NCBI GenBank assembly: GCA_050743125.1
Contig: JBOGEB010000064.1
Span: 1-20,797, forward strand
Direction of reading: 5' to 3'
Source of the DNA: JBOGEB01 sp050743125
Lineage (GTDB): Bacteria > Actinomycetota > Nitriliruptoria > Euzebyales > Egibacteraceae
DNA: 20,797 nucleotides
Shown here: positions 1 through 6,625 of the stretch, piece by piece
Layout of the letters: every line of letters begins with the position of its first letter
How positions within the stretch are numbered: position 1 is the stretch's first letter
Translations under genes and position numbers: made by a program
Notes under the pieces: model-generated
Told to the model about the DNA's origin: nothing
Database searches by the model: none
The model's input: the letters and a program-made list of their open reading frames with translations, nothing else

Positions 1-33
1 ATAACGTTGTCGTTTGGGCGGTGTTCGCCCTTG

Positions 34-73
34 TGGCCAGGGTTCGTCACGCATGCGTGACGAACCCTGGCCA
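34..73. terminator. Perfect 40-bp palindrome, possible bidirectional terminator
   Basis: Two 20-nt arms meet without a spacer at GCATGC. The left arm reads TGGCCAGGGTTCGTCACGCA and the right arm is its exact reverse complement. As RNA it would fold into a hairpin of about 18 bp with a 4-nt loop. A further TGGCCA lies a few bases downstream. There is no T-tract, so the terminator reading is inference. A protein-binding site or mobile-element end is possible. Confidence 0.5.
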
Positions 74-130
74 TATGACGATTCCTGGCCACAGCGCTGA
101 CATGCATTGAGAACGTGTTTGACAACTGTT

Positions 131-265
131 GTGGGGGTCGCGTCGCGTCGGGTTCCGCTCGCGAAGAGCCGTTCAGGTCGCTTCACCCGACGCGACCCGA
201 CCCCTTGTCAGTTGATCACCGTATGTTTTTGTTCTATCTAAGGCGGTTTCGGCGCCGCGGCGCCG
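131..265 (+). repeat. Structured intergenic element, copy R1
   Basis: R1 has a long stem: GGGGTCGCGTCGCGTCGGGT at 134-153 pairs with ACCCGACGCGACCCGACCCC at 185-204, with one mismatch and a 31-nt loop. About 33 nt later comes CTAAGGCGG (238-246), then the 16-bp palindrome CGGCGCCGCGGCGCCG (250-265). The same blocks recur in the same order and orientation at 8519-8730 (R2). No convincing ORF covers it. It could be a structured RNA, a REP/MITE-like element or a processing/terminator element. The rest of 1-362 shows no gene. Confidence 0.6.
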
Positions 266-362
266 TGAGTTGCCGCAGGGCACAGCGCGTGCCGTCTGCG
301 GGCCGTTGCGTATCTCAGCGGACGACTGATTGGGCCAGGCTACGTGCAGAAAGGACGCAGGA

Positions 363-1415
363 ATGGGCGCCGACGAGCTTGAGCGGCAGGCCCAACAGCG
401 GTTGTCGCGGCTCGCGTACGACTACTTCGTAGGCGGCGCCGACGACGAGTTGACGCTCGCCGACAACGTCGCCGCCTGGCGACGACTGCGCCTGCGGCCG
501 CGGGTCCTGCGGGACGTGTCCAAGGTCACCACGTCCACGACGGTGCTGGGCACGCCGGTGAGCCTCCCGGCGCTCGTCGCCCCCATGGCCTACCAGCGGC
601 TCGCCCACGACGACGACGGCGAGCGCGCCACCGCGCAAGGCGCCGCGGCGGCCGGCACGATCATGATCGCGTCGACCTTCTCGACGGTCTGCCTGGAGGA
701 CATCGCGGCGGCGGCGCCCGGGGCGGCCCGCTGGTTCCAGCTCTACGTGCACCGGGATCGCGGCTGGACCGCGGAGCTCGTCGCGCGGGCGGTCGCCGCC
801 GGGTACCGCGCGCTCGTGCTCACCGTCGACCTGCCGGTGTTCGGGCTGCGCCGCCGCGACGAGCAGAACCGGTTCCGGCTGCCGCCCGGGATGACGATGG
901 CGAACGTCGGCGAGCCGCCGCCGGAGGGCTCCGGCTCCGCCCTGACGGCGTACGCGCGCGCCGAGCTGGATCCCGGCCTCACCTTCGCGGACGTCGAGTG
1001 GCTGCGCGGGCTGTGCGACCTGCCGATCCTCGTCAAGGGCGTCCTCCGCGGCGACGACGCCCGCGCTTGCGTCGATGCGGGCGCACGCGGGATCGTCGTG
1101 TCGAACCATGGCGGGCGACAGCTCGACACCGCGATCGCCACCGCCGACGCGCTGCCTGAGGTCGTCGCGGCCGTCGGCGGCGACGTGGAGGTGCTCGTCG
1201 ACGGCGGGATCCGCCGCGGAACCGACCTCGTGAAGGCGCTCGCCCTCGGCGCACAGGCGGCGCTCGTCGGCAGGCCGGTGATCTGGGGACTCGTGAGCGG
1301 CGGCTCGGGTGGCGTCCGGTCGGTGCTCGACACGCTGCGCGACGAGTTCGGCCGCGCGCTCGCCCTGTGCGGCGCGCCCACGGTCGGCGCGATCACCGCC
1401 GACCTGCTCGCCTGA
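363..1415 (+). CDS. FMN-dependent alpha-hydroxy-acid oxidizing protein (lactate/glycolate oxidase family)
   Basis: A 350-aa protein of the FMN alpha-hydroxy-acid dehydrogenase family, a (beta/alpha)8 barrel that oxidises L-2-hydroxy acids to 2-keto acids. Expected active-site residues are visible: Y21 (AYDYF), Y128 (QLYV), D156 (LTVD), K225 (ILVKGV), and catalytic H249 and R252 in SNHGGRQLD. The FMN-phosphate motif is DGGIRRG near 280-286. By eye, F106 stands where spinach glycolate oxidase has W108, so the substrate should not be assumed to be glycolate. The ATG at 363 is chosen because AAAGGA lies about 7 nt upstream; an in-frame TTG at 330 has no such signal. The protein is probably cytosolic. 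No electron-transfer or permease partner is adjacent. Family assignment is secure; substrate is not. Confidence 0.9.
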   Translation: MGADELERQAQQRLSRLAYDYFVGGADDELTLADNVAAWRRLRLRPRVLRDVSKVTTSTTVLGTPVSLPALVAPMAYQRLAHDDDGERATAQGAAAAGTIMIASTFSTVCLEDIAAAAPGAARWFQLYVHRDRGWTAELVARAVAAGYRALVLTVDLPVFGLRRRDEQNRFRLPPGMTMANVGEPPPEGSGSALTAYARAELDPGLTFADVEWLRGLCDLPILVKGVLRGDDARACVDAGARGIVVSNHGGRQLDTAIATADALPEVVAAVGGDVEVLVDGGIRRGTDLVKALALGAQAALVGRPVIWGLVSGGSGGVRSVLDTLRDEFGRALALCGAPTVGAITADLLA

Positions 1416-1449
1416 TGCGCGGACGCGGTCGGCCGAATGCGTGTCACGC

Positions 1450-1455
1450 TAGAAT
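1450..1455 (+). promoter_or_regulatory. -10 hexamer TAGAAT for a probable leaderless mRNA
   Basis: TAGAAT lies 8 nt upstream of the ATG at 1464, so transcription would begin at or next to the start codon. No Shine-Dalgarno sequence precedes that ATG and no clear -35 box is visible. This supports 1464 over the in-frame ATG at 1437, which lies upstream of the predicted transcription start. Confidence 0.5.
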
Positions 1456-1463
1456 TTCCCCGG

Positions 1464-2660
1464 ATGAGCTGGACGTTCGTGCTTCGGTCCCACGAGATGG
1501 AGTCGTTCCGGCGTTGCCGTAGGGCGTGGGACCTCGGCGCTCGGACCCGGCAGAACTACGTGCCGATCGCACCGGCGCACGTGTTCGATCTCGACAAGGC
1601 GATCCACGACGCTCTTGCCGTGTACTACTTTCCCGCCATGGACGACTGGAACCGTGCGATCGTCCGACCGTTGGCGCTCCAAGGGTTTCACCGGTCGATG
1701 CGGGAGCAACGAGCGCTCTACGAACTCACCGCGAGCCTCACCGCTGAGCAGGAGCAGGAGTGGCGGGAGCAGATCCAGCTCGGCGAGACCGTGCTCAAGG
1801 GCTACTTCGAGTGGGCCGCCACAGTCGACCAATTCGCTTCGATATTTGCTGATCAGGACGTGTGGACGCACATCCCTGACCCGTGGACCGCTGATGACGC
1901 CTTGGCGATGCCCGACGGGCGGTCTTTACGCTACTTTGGCCGGGTCGACCAGGTGATCTCCGATCCAAACGACGAGCACTGGGTCGTTGACCACAGAATC
2001 AGCCGCCACGGGTGGGCGGAGACCGAAGAGCTCCTCCTTGACCTGGTGACGCTTTCGTACGTATGGGCGCTCGAAATCTGTTATCCCCAACTGAAGATCG
2101 CTGGCACGATCCATAACGAGCTCCGCACGCATGCTGGCGGTGAGATGAGACAGGCCTTCCAGGACTCTGCACTTGACGAGCGCGACCGGCTGAACATGAG
2201 CAGGGCTCGCCACGTCAGCACACGCCGGAGTCCCGCAACCCCGATCGAAGACGAGCCGGCGAACCGCCCATGGGATGATCGCCCAAAGGGCGATCAAGTC
2301 GGCCGGACGGAAATCGTGAAGCAAGAGGGCAACGAACAGTTCCGTCGGACGCACATCCGTAGGAGCCGGACCGCGATCGAGAGCATCGGCGTGCAGATGG
2401 CAATGCAGACGCTGGAGATGAGACAGGCCGAGATCCGACTCTATCCGAACCCCTCCGAGAAGAACTGCCCAAACTGCGCCTACCGGAAGCCCTGCATCGC
2501 GATGAGCGCCGGTTTCGACCCGGCTCCCATTCTGGCGACGCACTACCGGAAACGGAGCGAGGAGGAGTTCGAAGAAGAGCGCCTGCGGTGGTCCAGCATC
2601 AGGCGAAGGACGCCGGCAGCGTTCGGCAGCACCGGATGGAGGTCCACCCCCACCCCGTAG
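1464..2660 (+). CDS. RecB/Cas4-like PD-(D/E)XK nuclease family protein with predicted Fe-S cysteines
   Basis: A 398-aa protein resembling the RecB/AddB/Cas4 branch of PD-(D/E)XK nucleases. C18 in the N-terminal SFRRCRRAW segment and C335, C338 and C344 in CPNCAYRKPC form the one-plus-three cysteine pattern that holds a 4Fe-4S cluster in AddB and Cas4. H48 fits the early motif histidine. D162 (GRVDQV) and D176 fit the metal-binding acids. The usual motif lysine is replaced by R178 (VVDHRIS), which may lower or abolish cleavage. Residues 235-310 are charged and low in similarity to known motifs. The start is set by the leaderless -10 at 1450. There is no helicase, Cas or restriction partner beside it. 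A role in DNA repair or processing is inference; a non-catalytic DNA-binding role is possible. Confidence 0.7.
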   Translation: MSWTFVLRSHEMESFRRCRRAWDLGARTRQNYVPIAPAHVFDLDKAIHDALAVYYFPAMDDWNRAIVRPLALQGFHRSMREQRALYELTASLTAEQEQEWREQIQLGETVLKGYFEWAATVDQFASIFADQDVWTHIPDPWTADDALAMPDGRSLRYFGRVDQVISDPNDEHWVVDHRISRHGWAETEELLLDLVTLSYVWALEICYPQLKIAGTIHNELRTHAGGEMRQAFQDSALDERDRLNMSRARHVSTRRSPATPIEDEPANRPWDDRPKGDQVGRTEIVKQEGNEQFRRTHIRRSRTAIESIGVQMAMQTLEMRQAEIRLYPNPSEKNCPNCAYRKPCIAMSAGFDPAPILATHYRKRSEEEFEEERLRWSSIRRRTPAAFGSTGWRSTPTP

Positions 2661-2694
2661 ACCTCGCGCTCACGCAAACTGCGCCCAACGAAAT

Positions 2695-2733
2695 GGTGGA
2701 GGGCGCATCCTGTGGCGGGACGCGCCCTCCACC
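2695..2733. terminator. Perfect 12-bp stem hairpin after the nuclease gene
   Basis: GGTGGAGGGCGC at 2695-2706 pairs exactly with GCGCCCTCCACC at 2722-2733 around a 15-nt loop. It lies 35 bp after the nuclease stop. There is no T-run, as is common for high-GC terminators. Confidence 0.6.
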
Positions 2734-2971
2734 GGTTCGCGGCAGGACCTCGGCGAAGAGGGGGTACGCCGTCCTGCCGGGAAGCCGTCCGCGCCTCCGG
2801 GGCAGAGCGCGACGGCGGGAGGGTCACCTCAGACCCGGACGAGCATGCTCTCGGACTCCCGGACTCGGCTGCGTTCGGGGGTGGTGGATCACGTTAGACC
2901 AGCGAGGCTGTTCGGCGAAACCGGTGTGCGGCAGGCGCGCTCGTGGCCCGGCCGGTAGCGCGGATGGAGGG
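2734..2971. other. Non-coding stretch with no recognised content
   Basis: This sits between the convergent nuclease and zinc ribbon genes. I checked it for tRNA, tmRNA, SRP RNA and RNase P hallmarks and saw none. The only local features are the 10-bp palindrome GAGCATGCTC (2850-2859) and a duplicated GGTCAGAAG at the end of the zinc ribbon gene. Short ORFs here lack start signals and motifs. Confidence 0.4.
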
Positions 2972-3208
2972 TCAGAAGAGGTCAGAAGGCTCGTACGTCC
3001 ACACGGCGACCAGGTCAGGCTGCTCCCAGCGAAAGCGCACCCGCCAGATCTCGCCGCACCGCGGGCACGCGATCGTGAACGGGCGCTGGCGGAGCAGGAG
3101 GTTCCGGTCGATCCGCACGGTCTGCCGGTGGCAGGGCGTCCAGCACACGATCTCCTCCTCGCCGAGCACGGCCGGACCTTCCTGCTCGTCTGTCGTCATC
3201 GGCGCCAT
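2972..3208 (-). CDS. Small zinc ribbon-like protein (hypothetical)
   Basis: A 78-aa protein not assigned to a named family. It has two cysteine pairs, C-x3-C (VCWTPC) and C-x2-C (ACPRCG), about 22 residues apart. This fits a zinc ribbon or rubredoxin-like knuckle. The rest is rich in Arg, Trp and aromatic residues. The ATG at 3208 is preferred because GGAAGG lies 5 nt upstream on the minus strand; a longer in-frame start at 3238 would lie inside the operator palindrome. It is divergent from the GntR gene, and the operator overlaps its predicted promoter, so it is a likely GntR target. It could be a small DNA- or protein-binding adaptor. Function unknown. Confidence 0.7.
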   Translation of the reverse strand: MAPMTTDEQEGPAVLGEEEIVCWTPCHRQTVRIDRNLLLRQRPFTIACPRCGEIWRVRFRWEQPDLVAVWTYEPSDLF

Positions 3209-3219
3209 GACCCCCTTCC

Positions 3220-3245
3220 AGTCTGCTTGAGTAGACAAGCAGACT
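3220..3245. promoter_or_regulatory. Probable GntR operator (perfect 10-bp inverted repeat)
   Basis: AGTCTGCTTG (3220-3229) and CAAGCAGACT (3236-3245) are exact reverse complements with a 6-nt spacer. On the minus strand the centre reads CTTGTCTACTCAAG, containing GTCTAC, similar to HutC-type GntR sites (GT-N-TA-N-AC). It lies between the zinc ribbon gene and gntR and overlaps the zinc ribbon gene's -10 box. Repression by the adjacent GntR protein is inference. Confidence 0.7.
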
Positions 3246-3270
3246 ACATCGCGACCGCCTGGCGCGTCAA
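3241..3270 (-). promoter_or_regulatory. Promoter of the zinc ribbon gene
   Basis: On the minus strand, TTGACG (plus-strand 3265-3270) is followed after 18 nt by TAGTCT (3241-3246). TGTAGT with a 16-nt spacer is an alternative -10. The -10 lies in the right arm of the operator, so a bound repressor would block RNA polymerase. Confidence 0.55.
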
Positions 3271-3298
3271 GGGGCGGTTCGGATCAGCGGGAGAAACG

Positions 3299-4108
3299 GT
3301 GCGTATCCTGCACGCGCAGTCACCCGAGTGGAGTAGTGGACAGGTGCCTATCGACCCGCGCAGCGACCGGCCGATCTACCACCAGATCGCCGACGAGCTC
3401 CGCGACCGGATCCTGAGGGGAGCGCTTGCGCCCGGAGAAAAGCTGCCGTCGGAGACCGAGCTCGTCGCTGCCTACGGCACGACCCGGACGACGGTGCGGC
3501 AGGCGCTGCGCGTGCTGGCCTCGGAGGGCCTGACCTTCAGTCGACGCGGCGTCGGGGTCTTCGTCCGCGGTCGCGGCCCGCTGCGCCGGATGACCCACGA
3601 GCGGTTCGCGCGGCGCCACCGGCAGGCCGGCATGGCGGCCTTGGCCTGGGAGGCGGAGCAGCAGGAGCGGGCCTGGCGGGCGGAGCTCCTCGAGCTCGGC
3701 GAGGTCCCCGCGCCGACCCTGGTCGCCGCCCGCTTCGCCATCCCCGAGGGCGAGCCGGTCTTCGTGCGCCGCCGCCGGATCTGGGTCGACGAGGTCCCCA
3801 TGCAGCTCGCCGACAGCTACTTCCTGCGTCACATGGCCGCAGGGACCCGCATCACACAGGAGGACACCGGGCCGGGCGGGGTCTACGCGCGGCTGGAGGA
3901 GCGGGGACACCGGCTGACCCGCTTCACCGAGGACCTGAGCTTCCGGATGCCCACGCCGGGCGAGGTCCGCAGCCTGGACCTCGCAGGCGGCGTGCCGGTC
4001 GTCGACCTCGTCCGCGTCGCCTACGCGGGCGAGCAGCCGGTCGAGATCTTCGTGTCCGTGCTCGCGGGCGACAAGCACGTCTTCAGCTACGAGATCCCCG
4101 CCGACTAG
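3299..4108 (+). CDS. GntR family transcriptional regulator (HutC type, UTRA domain)
   Basis: A 269-aa regulator. Residues about 20-95 form the GntR winged helix (RPIYHQIADELRDRI, GEKLPSETELVAAYG, TTVRQALRVL, and a wing with GVGVFV). Residues about 105-260 resemble a UTRA ligand-binding domain, with PVFVRRRRIWVDEVPM and a C-terminal PVEIFVSVLAG. The GTG at 3299 has GGGAG 5 nt upstream. GTG 3344 (254 aa, starting at VPIDPRSDRP) is a credible alternative, because a -10-like TATCCT lies at 3304-3309. It is divergent from the zinc ribbon gene across a perfect palindrome, so autoregulation plus control of that gene is likely. It ends 2 nt before the convergent acuC gene. The ligand is not predictable. 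Confidence 0.88.
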   Translation: MRILHAQSPEWSSGQVPIDPRSDRPIYHQIADELRDRILRGALAPGEKLPSETELVAAYGTTRTTVRQALRVLASEGLTFSRRGVGVFVRGRGPLRRMTHERFARRHRQAGMAALAWEAEQQERAWRAELLELGEVPAPTLVAARFAIPEGEPVFVRRRRIWVDEVPMQLADSYFLRHMAAGTRITQEDTGPGGVYARLEERGHRLTRFTEDLSFRMPTPGEVRSLDLAGGVPVVDLVRVAYAGEQPVEIFVSVLAGDKHVFSYEIPAD

Positions 4109-4110
4109 GA

Positions 4111-5271
4111 CTATGCCAGGCGCTCGAGCAGGTCGAAGGCGTTCGCCTTGAGCGACTCGACGCTGCGCTGGGCCTCGGCCCGCGTTGCAGCGCGCCGGTC
4201 GTCGGCCAACGGCACCGGCCCGTCGAGGAAGACCGCGGGCGGGCGCTGGCCGGTCGCAGCCTCGGCCTCACCGATCCAGTCGTCGGGCAGCTCGCGTGGG
4301 AGCGGCGCGCCGGCCAGCTCGGCGAAGTAGATCGTCCAGGCACGCGGCACGACGGTGGCGAGCTGGTAGCCCCCGCCGCCCAGAGCAACCCACCGGTCCT
4401 GCGCAAGGGTGCGCGCGAGATGGTGGAGGCGCTGCCCGATGGCCGCGTAGTCGTCGGTCACCAGGGCGAGGTGGGCGAGCGGGTCGGTCACGTGGGTGTC
4501 GCACCCGAGCTGGGTCACGAGCACGTCGGGTCGGAACGCCTCCAAGGCGGCGGGGACGACCGCGTCGAACGCCTCCAGGTACACGTCGCCGGGGGTCTCC
4601 GGTGCGAGCGGGACGTTCAGCGCGGTGCCGCGGGCGTCGCCGACGCCGACCTCGTCGGTGAACCCCGTCCCGGGGAACAGGTAGCGGCCCGACTCGTGCA
4701 GGCTGATCGTCAGCACCCGCGGGTCGTCGTAGAAGAACGCTTGGACGCCGTCGCCGTGGTGGGTGTCGACGTCGACGTAGCCGACCCGCCGGGCGCCGTG
4801 GGCGAGCAGCCAGTCGATGGCCGCGACCGGGTCGTCGTAGATGCAGAACCCGGACGCCCGGCCGCGCATCGCGTGGTGCAGCCCGCCGGCCGGGTTGAAC
4901 GCGTGCGCGACCTGACCGGACCAGACCGCCTGGGCGGCGGCGACCGACGCGCCGCAGACCTCCAGCGAGGCCTCGTGCATCCCGGCGAAGACCGGGTTGT
5001 CGCCCCAGCCGAGCCCGAACCTCGGCGCGCCAGCGGGGTCGGGGTCGGCCGACAGCGCGCGCACGGCCTCGACGTACTCCTCGCGGTGGATACGCAGAAC
5101 GTCGTCCTCGCCGTACGGCGCGCGCGGCAGCGTGACGACGCCGTCACGCCGGTCCAGGCCACAGGCGCGGATCAGCTTGACGGTCAGCTCGACCCGGATC
5201 GGCTTGAGCGGGTGCTGTGGGCCGAAGTCGTAGCGCAGGCGGTCGTCGGACCAGATGAGGGCAGCGGGCAT
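4111..5271 (-). CDS. acuC: AcuC-type acetoin utilization protein / class I histone deacetylase family
   Basis: A 386-aa zinc-dependent deacetylase of the HDAC/AcuC family. Relatives deacetylate acetyl-lysine, for example on acetyl-CoA synthetase. The active site is complete: catalytic H132-H133 (GGLHHAMRGR); zinc ligands D169 and H171 in DVDTHHGDG and D258 in QLGCD; transition-state Y302 in GGGGYQ. Length matches bacterial AcuC. The ATG at 5271 lies 2 nt after the TAG of the upstream RDD gene, so the two are almost certainly co-transcribed and translationally coupled; no separate ribosome site is seen. The frame stays open upstream to about 5937, but that extension is a shadow of the RDD gene. 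Its stop is 2 nt from the convergent gntR stop. No acetyl-CoA synthetase or acetyltransferase gene is in the window. Confidence 0.92.
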   Translation of the reverse strand: MPAALIWSDDRLRYDFGPQHPLKPIRVELTVKLIRACGLDRRDGVVTLPRAPYGEDDVLRIHREEYVEAVRALSADPDPAGAPRFGLGWGDNPVFAGMHEASLEVCGASVAAAQAVWSGQVAHAFNPAGGLHHAMRGRASGFCIYDDPVAAIDWLLAHGARRVGYVDVDTHHGDGVQAFFYDDPRVLTISLHESGRYLFPGTGFTDEVGVGDARGTALNVPLAPETPGDVYLEAFDAVVPAALEAFRPDVLVTQLGCDTHVTDPLAHLALVTDDYAAIGQRLHHLARTLAQDRWVALGGGGYQLATVVPRAWTIYFAELAGAPLPRELPDDWIGEAEAATGQRPPAVFLDGPVPLADDRRAATRAEAQRSVESLKANAFDLLERLA

Positions 5272-5273
5272 GG

Positions 5274-5873
5274 CTACAGGTACGCCCAGGGCGAGCGCGC
5301 GACGGTGGTCACGACCAGGGTGCGCGCCAGCTTGTCGTGCAACGTCTGCTTGCGCTGGTCCCACAGCGGCCACAGCACGTCCAACAGCGGCAACATGACG
5401 CCGGCGCCGAACGTGAGCACCGGCACGGTCACCCAGAACAACAGCCGGACGAGCCAGCGCACGACGGCTTGGCCCCAGCCGATCCGCCCGCCCGTGGCCT
5501 GGTCGACGACGCGGACATTGGCGGCCATCTTCCCGAGCGTCTGGCCCGCGCGCCTGCCTTCCATGAGCACGTAGTACGGGCCGGTCACCGCGCCGGCGAC
5601 CAGCGTGGCGTACCCGGCGATGCCGAGCAGGCCCGGCCCGCCTGAGGACGGCCCCTTGGAGAACAGTGCGCCGATCAGGCCGACGACGATCGTGACGATG
5701 GCGATCGGCGCGAGGATCGCGAGGCAGACGAGCTGGTCGACGATCGCGCTGCCGGCGCGGGACAGCCAGCCAGCGACCCCCGGCTGCGGGGTGCTGGCCC
5801 GCCACCGCACCGTCGCCCGGGGCCGCCGCACCGAGGGAAGCGGCGGCTTCGGCGGGTACGGCGGGTTGGCCAC
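5274..5873 (-). CDS. RDD family membrane protein
   Basis: A 199-aa integral membrane protein with a Pro-rich N-terminus (PPYPPKPPLP) followed by an RDD domain. The family marks are visible: R and D in RAGSAIVDQLV, GQTLGKMAANVRVVD, and the ending WDQRKQTLHDKLARTLVV. Hydrophobic segments lie at about residues 50-75, 85-110 and 135-165. RDD proteins are small polytopic proteins of mixed or unknown function, some linked to transport. The GTG at 5873 is chosen because TACTCT sits 6 nt upstream, a leaderless arrangement. A longer reading from 6119 runs antisense into the DUF5318 gene and lacks signals. It is the first gene of a two-gene operon with acuC, though the functional link is unknown. Confidence 0.85.
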   Translation of the reverse strand: MANPPYPPKPPLPSVRRPRATVRWRASTPQPGVAGWLSRAGSAIVDQLVCLAILAPIAIVTIVVGLIGALFSKGPSSGGPGLLGIAGYATLVAGAVTGPYYVLMEGRRAGQTLGKMAANVRVVDQATGGRIGWGQAVVRWLVRLLFWVTVPVLTFGAGVMLPLLDVLWPLWDQRKQTLHDKLARTLVVTTVARSPWAYL

Positions 5874-5879
5874 CCGGCC

Positions 5880-5885
5880 AGAGTA
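5880..5885 (-). promoter_or_regulatory. -10 hexamer TACTCT, leaderless start of the RDD–acuC operon
   Basis: On the minus strand TACTCT is followed by 6 nt and then the GTG at 5873, placing the transcription start at the start codon. The overlapping GATACT (5882-5887) is an alternative -10. No clear -35 is seen. Confidence 0.45.
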
Positions 5886-5983
5886 TCCGCGCTCGTCTGC
5901 GCCCGATCCGCGCCCCGTCCCCACGCCGGTCACCCACCGCCCCGGCAGCACGACCGCATGCGCAAACACGCCCTCAAGGGGCG

Positions 5984-6385
5984 CTACCCAGCGTGTGCCC
6001 TCCCGAGCAGATAGCTCTCCATCAGATGGTTCCAGCCGCACACGAGGCAGCACTCGACGACGTACGCGCTGAACGACTGGTACTGCCGAGCCAGGCCGTC
6101 GAGCTCGCGGCGGTTCCACACGACGTGGCCGGATTTCTGGCGCAGATCGTCGCCGAAGACGTAGGTCACCAGGCGCAGCGTCTCGGTCTCGTCCAACGGG
6201 ACGTCCGCGCGGTCATCGGCAAGCCGGCAGATCGGGCAGGTGCGGTGCGTCACAGTGCCGACGCTGCGCGCGGCGCGCAGCAGCTCAGGGTGCGCGTCAC
6301 AGACGTCCGTGACCCGGACGGTCCCGCTCGTGACCTGGCGCACGAGCGCGCGCCTGGCCAACCGATAGTCAGTGAATCCTCTCAT
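5984..6385 (-). CDS. DUF5318 family protein
   Basis: A 133-aa protein recognised as DUF5318, an actinobacterial family. Typical stretches are MRGFTDYRLARRAL at the start, VCDAHPELLRAAR, LVTYVFGDDL, and CGWNHLMESYLLG at the end. Two C-x2-C pairs (CPIC and CLVC) suggest a bound zinc. The function is unknown. In mycobacteria (Rv0049) the family lies beside PadR and Ino1 genes near oriC, and that grouping is kept here, with padR divergent. The ATG at 6385 has a -10 TACACT on the minus strand (6400-6405), giving a leader of about 7 nt. A small GC hairpin (CGCCC/GGGCG, 5969-5983) abuts the stop codon and may end the transcript. Confidence 0.88.
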   Translation of the reverse strand: MRGFTDYRLARRALVRQVTSGTVRVTDVCDAHPELLRAARSVGTVTHRTCPICRLADDRADVPLDETETLRLVTYVFGDDLRQKSGHVVWNRRELDGLARQYQSFSAYVVECCLVCGWNHLMESYLLGRAHAG

Positions 6386-6399
6386 CGTCTCAGGTCATG

Positions 6400-6405
6400 A
6401 GTGTA
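6400..6405 (-). promoter_or_regulatory. -10 hexamer TACACT for the DUF5318 gene
   Basis: TACACT on the minus strand lies 14 nt upstream of the ATG at 6385. The predicted transcript has only a very short leader and no Shine-Dalgarno sequence. No good -35 is visible. Confidence 0.4.
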
Positions 6406-6515
6406 CGGTCGGGCAGCGCTCGTGCGGAGGGCGAATTTTCGACACAGACGCTGATGTCCCGGCCACCGGTGAACCAAACATCCTGCTCACGGCACAATAT
6501 GGCAACGCCTGCCCG

Positions 6516-6553
6516 ACGATGTAGCATGGCGTTATATCGTTCTGATACATCGT
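6516..6553. promoter_or_regulatory. Possible PadR operator (perfect 8-bp inverted repeat)
   Basis: ACGATGTA (6516-6523) and TACATCGT (6546-6553) are exact reverse complements, 22 nt apart, in the 240-bp divergent gap between DUF5318 and padR. The inner ATGT and ACAT match PadR half-sites, but the spacing is far larger than the usual ATGT-N8-ACAT. A second palindrome, CGATGCATCG, follows at about 6555-6564. Autoregulation by PadR is inference. Confidence 0.4.
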
Positions 6554-6625
6554 GACGATGCATCGAGCGGTGGACGGCGGACACACCGCGCGCCGGCTCG
6601 GCCGGCCGCCCACTGACAGGAAGCC

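Noticed and set aside
115..432. 105-aa ORF at the left edge
   Set aside because: It spans the R1 stem and runs into the oxidase gene in another frame; no resemblance to a protein family.
2780..2900. Possible tRNA or small structural RNA in the gap after the nuclease gene
   Set aside because: No T-loop, anticodon arm or CCA-end pattern on either strand, and no SRP, tmRNA or RNase P core motifs.
2588..3298. N-terminal extension of the GntR frame back to 2588
   Set aside because: It would cross the nuclease 3' end, the hairpin, the zinc ribbon gene and the operator; the wHTH starts close to 3344.
5272..5937. Long in-frame extension upstream of acuC, giving a 608-aa protein
   Set aside because: It is a second-frame reading of the RDD gene, Arg/Pro-rich without motifs; the AcuC family begins at the ATG at 5271.
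6390..6584. 64-aa minus-strand ORF in the DUF5318–padR gap
   Set aside because: It covers the promoter and palindrome region, has no motif and no ribosome site.
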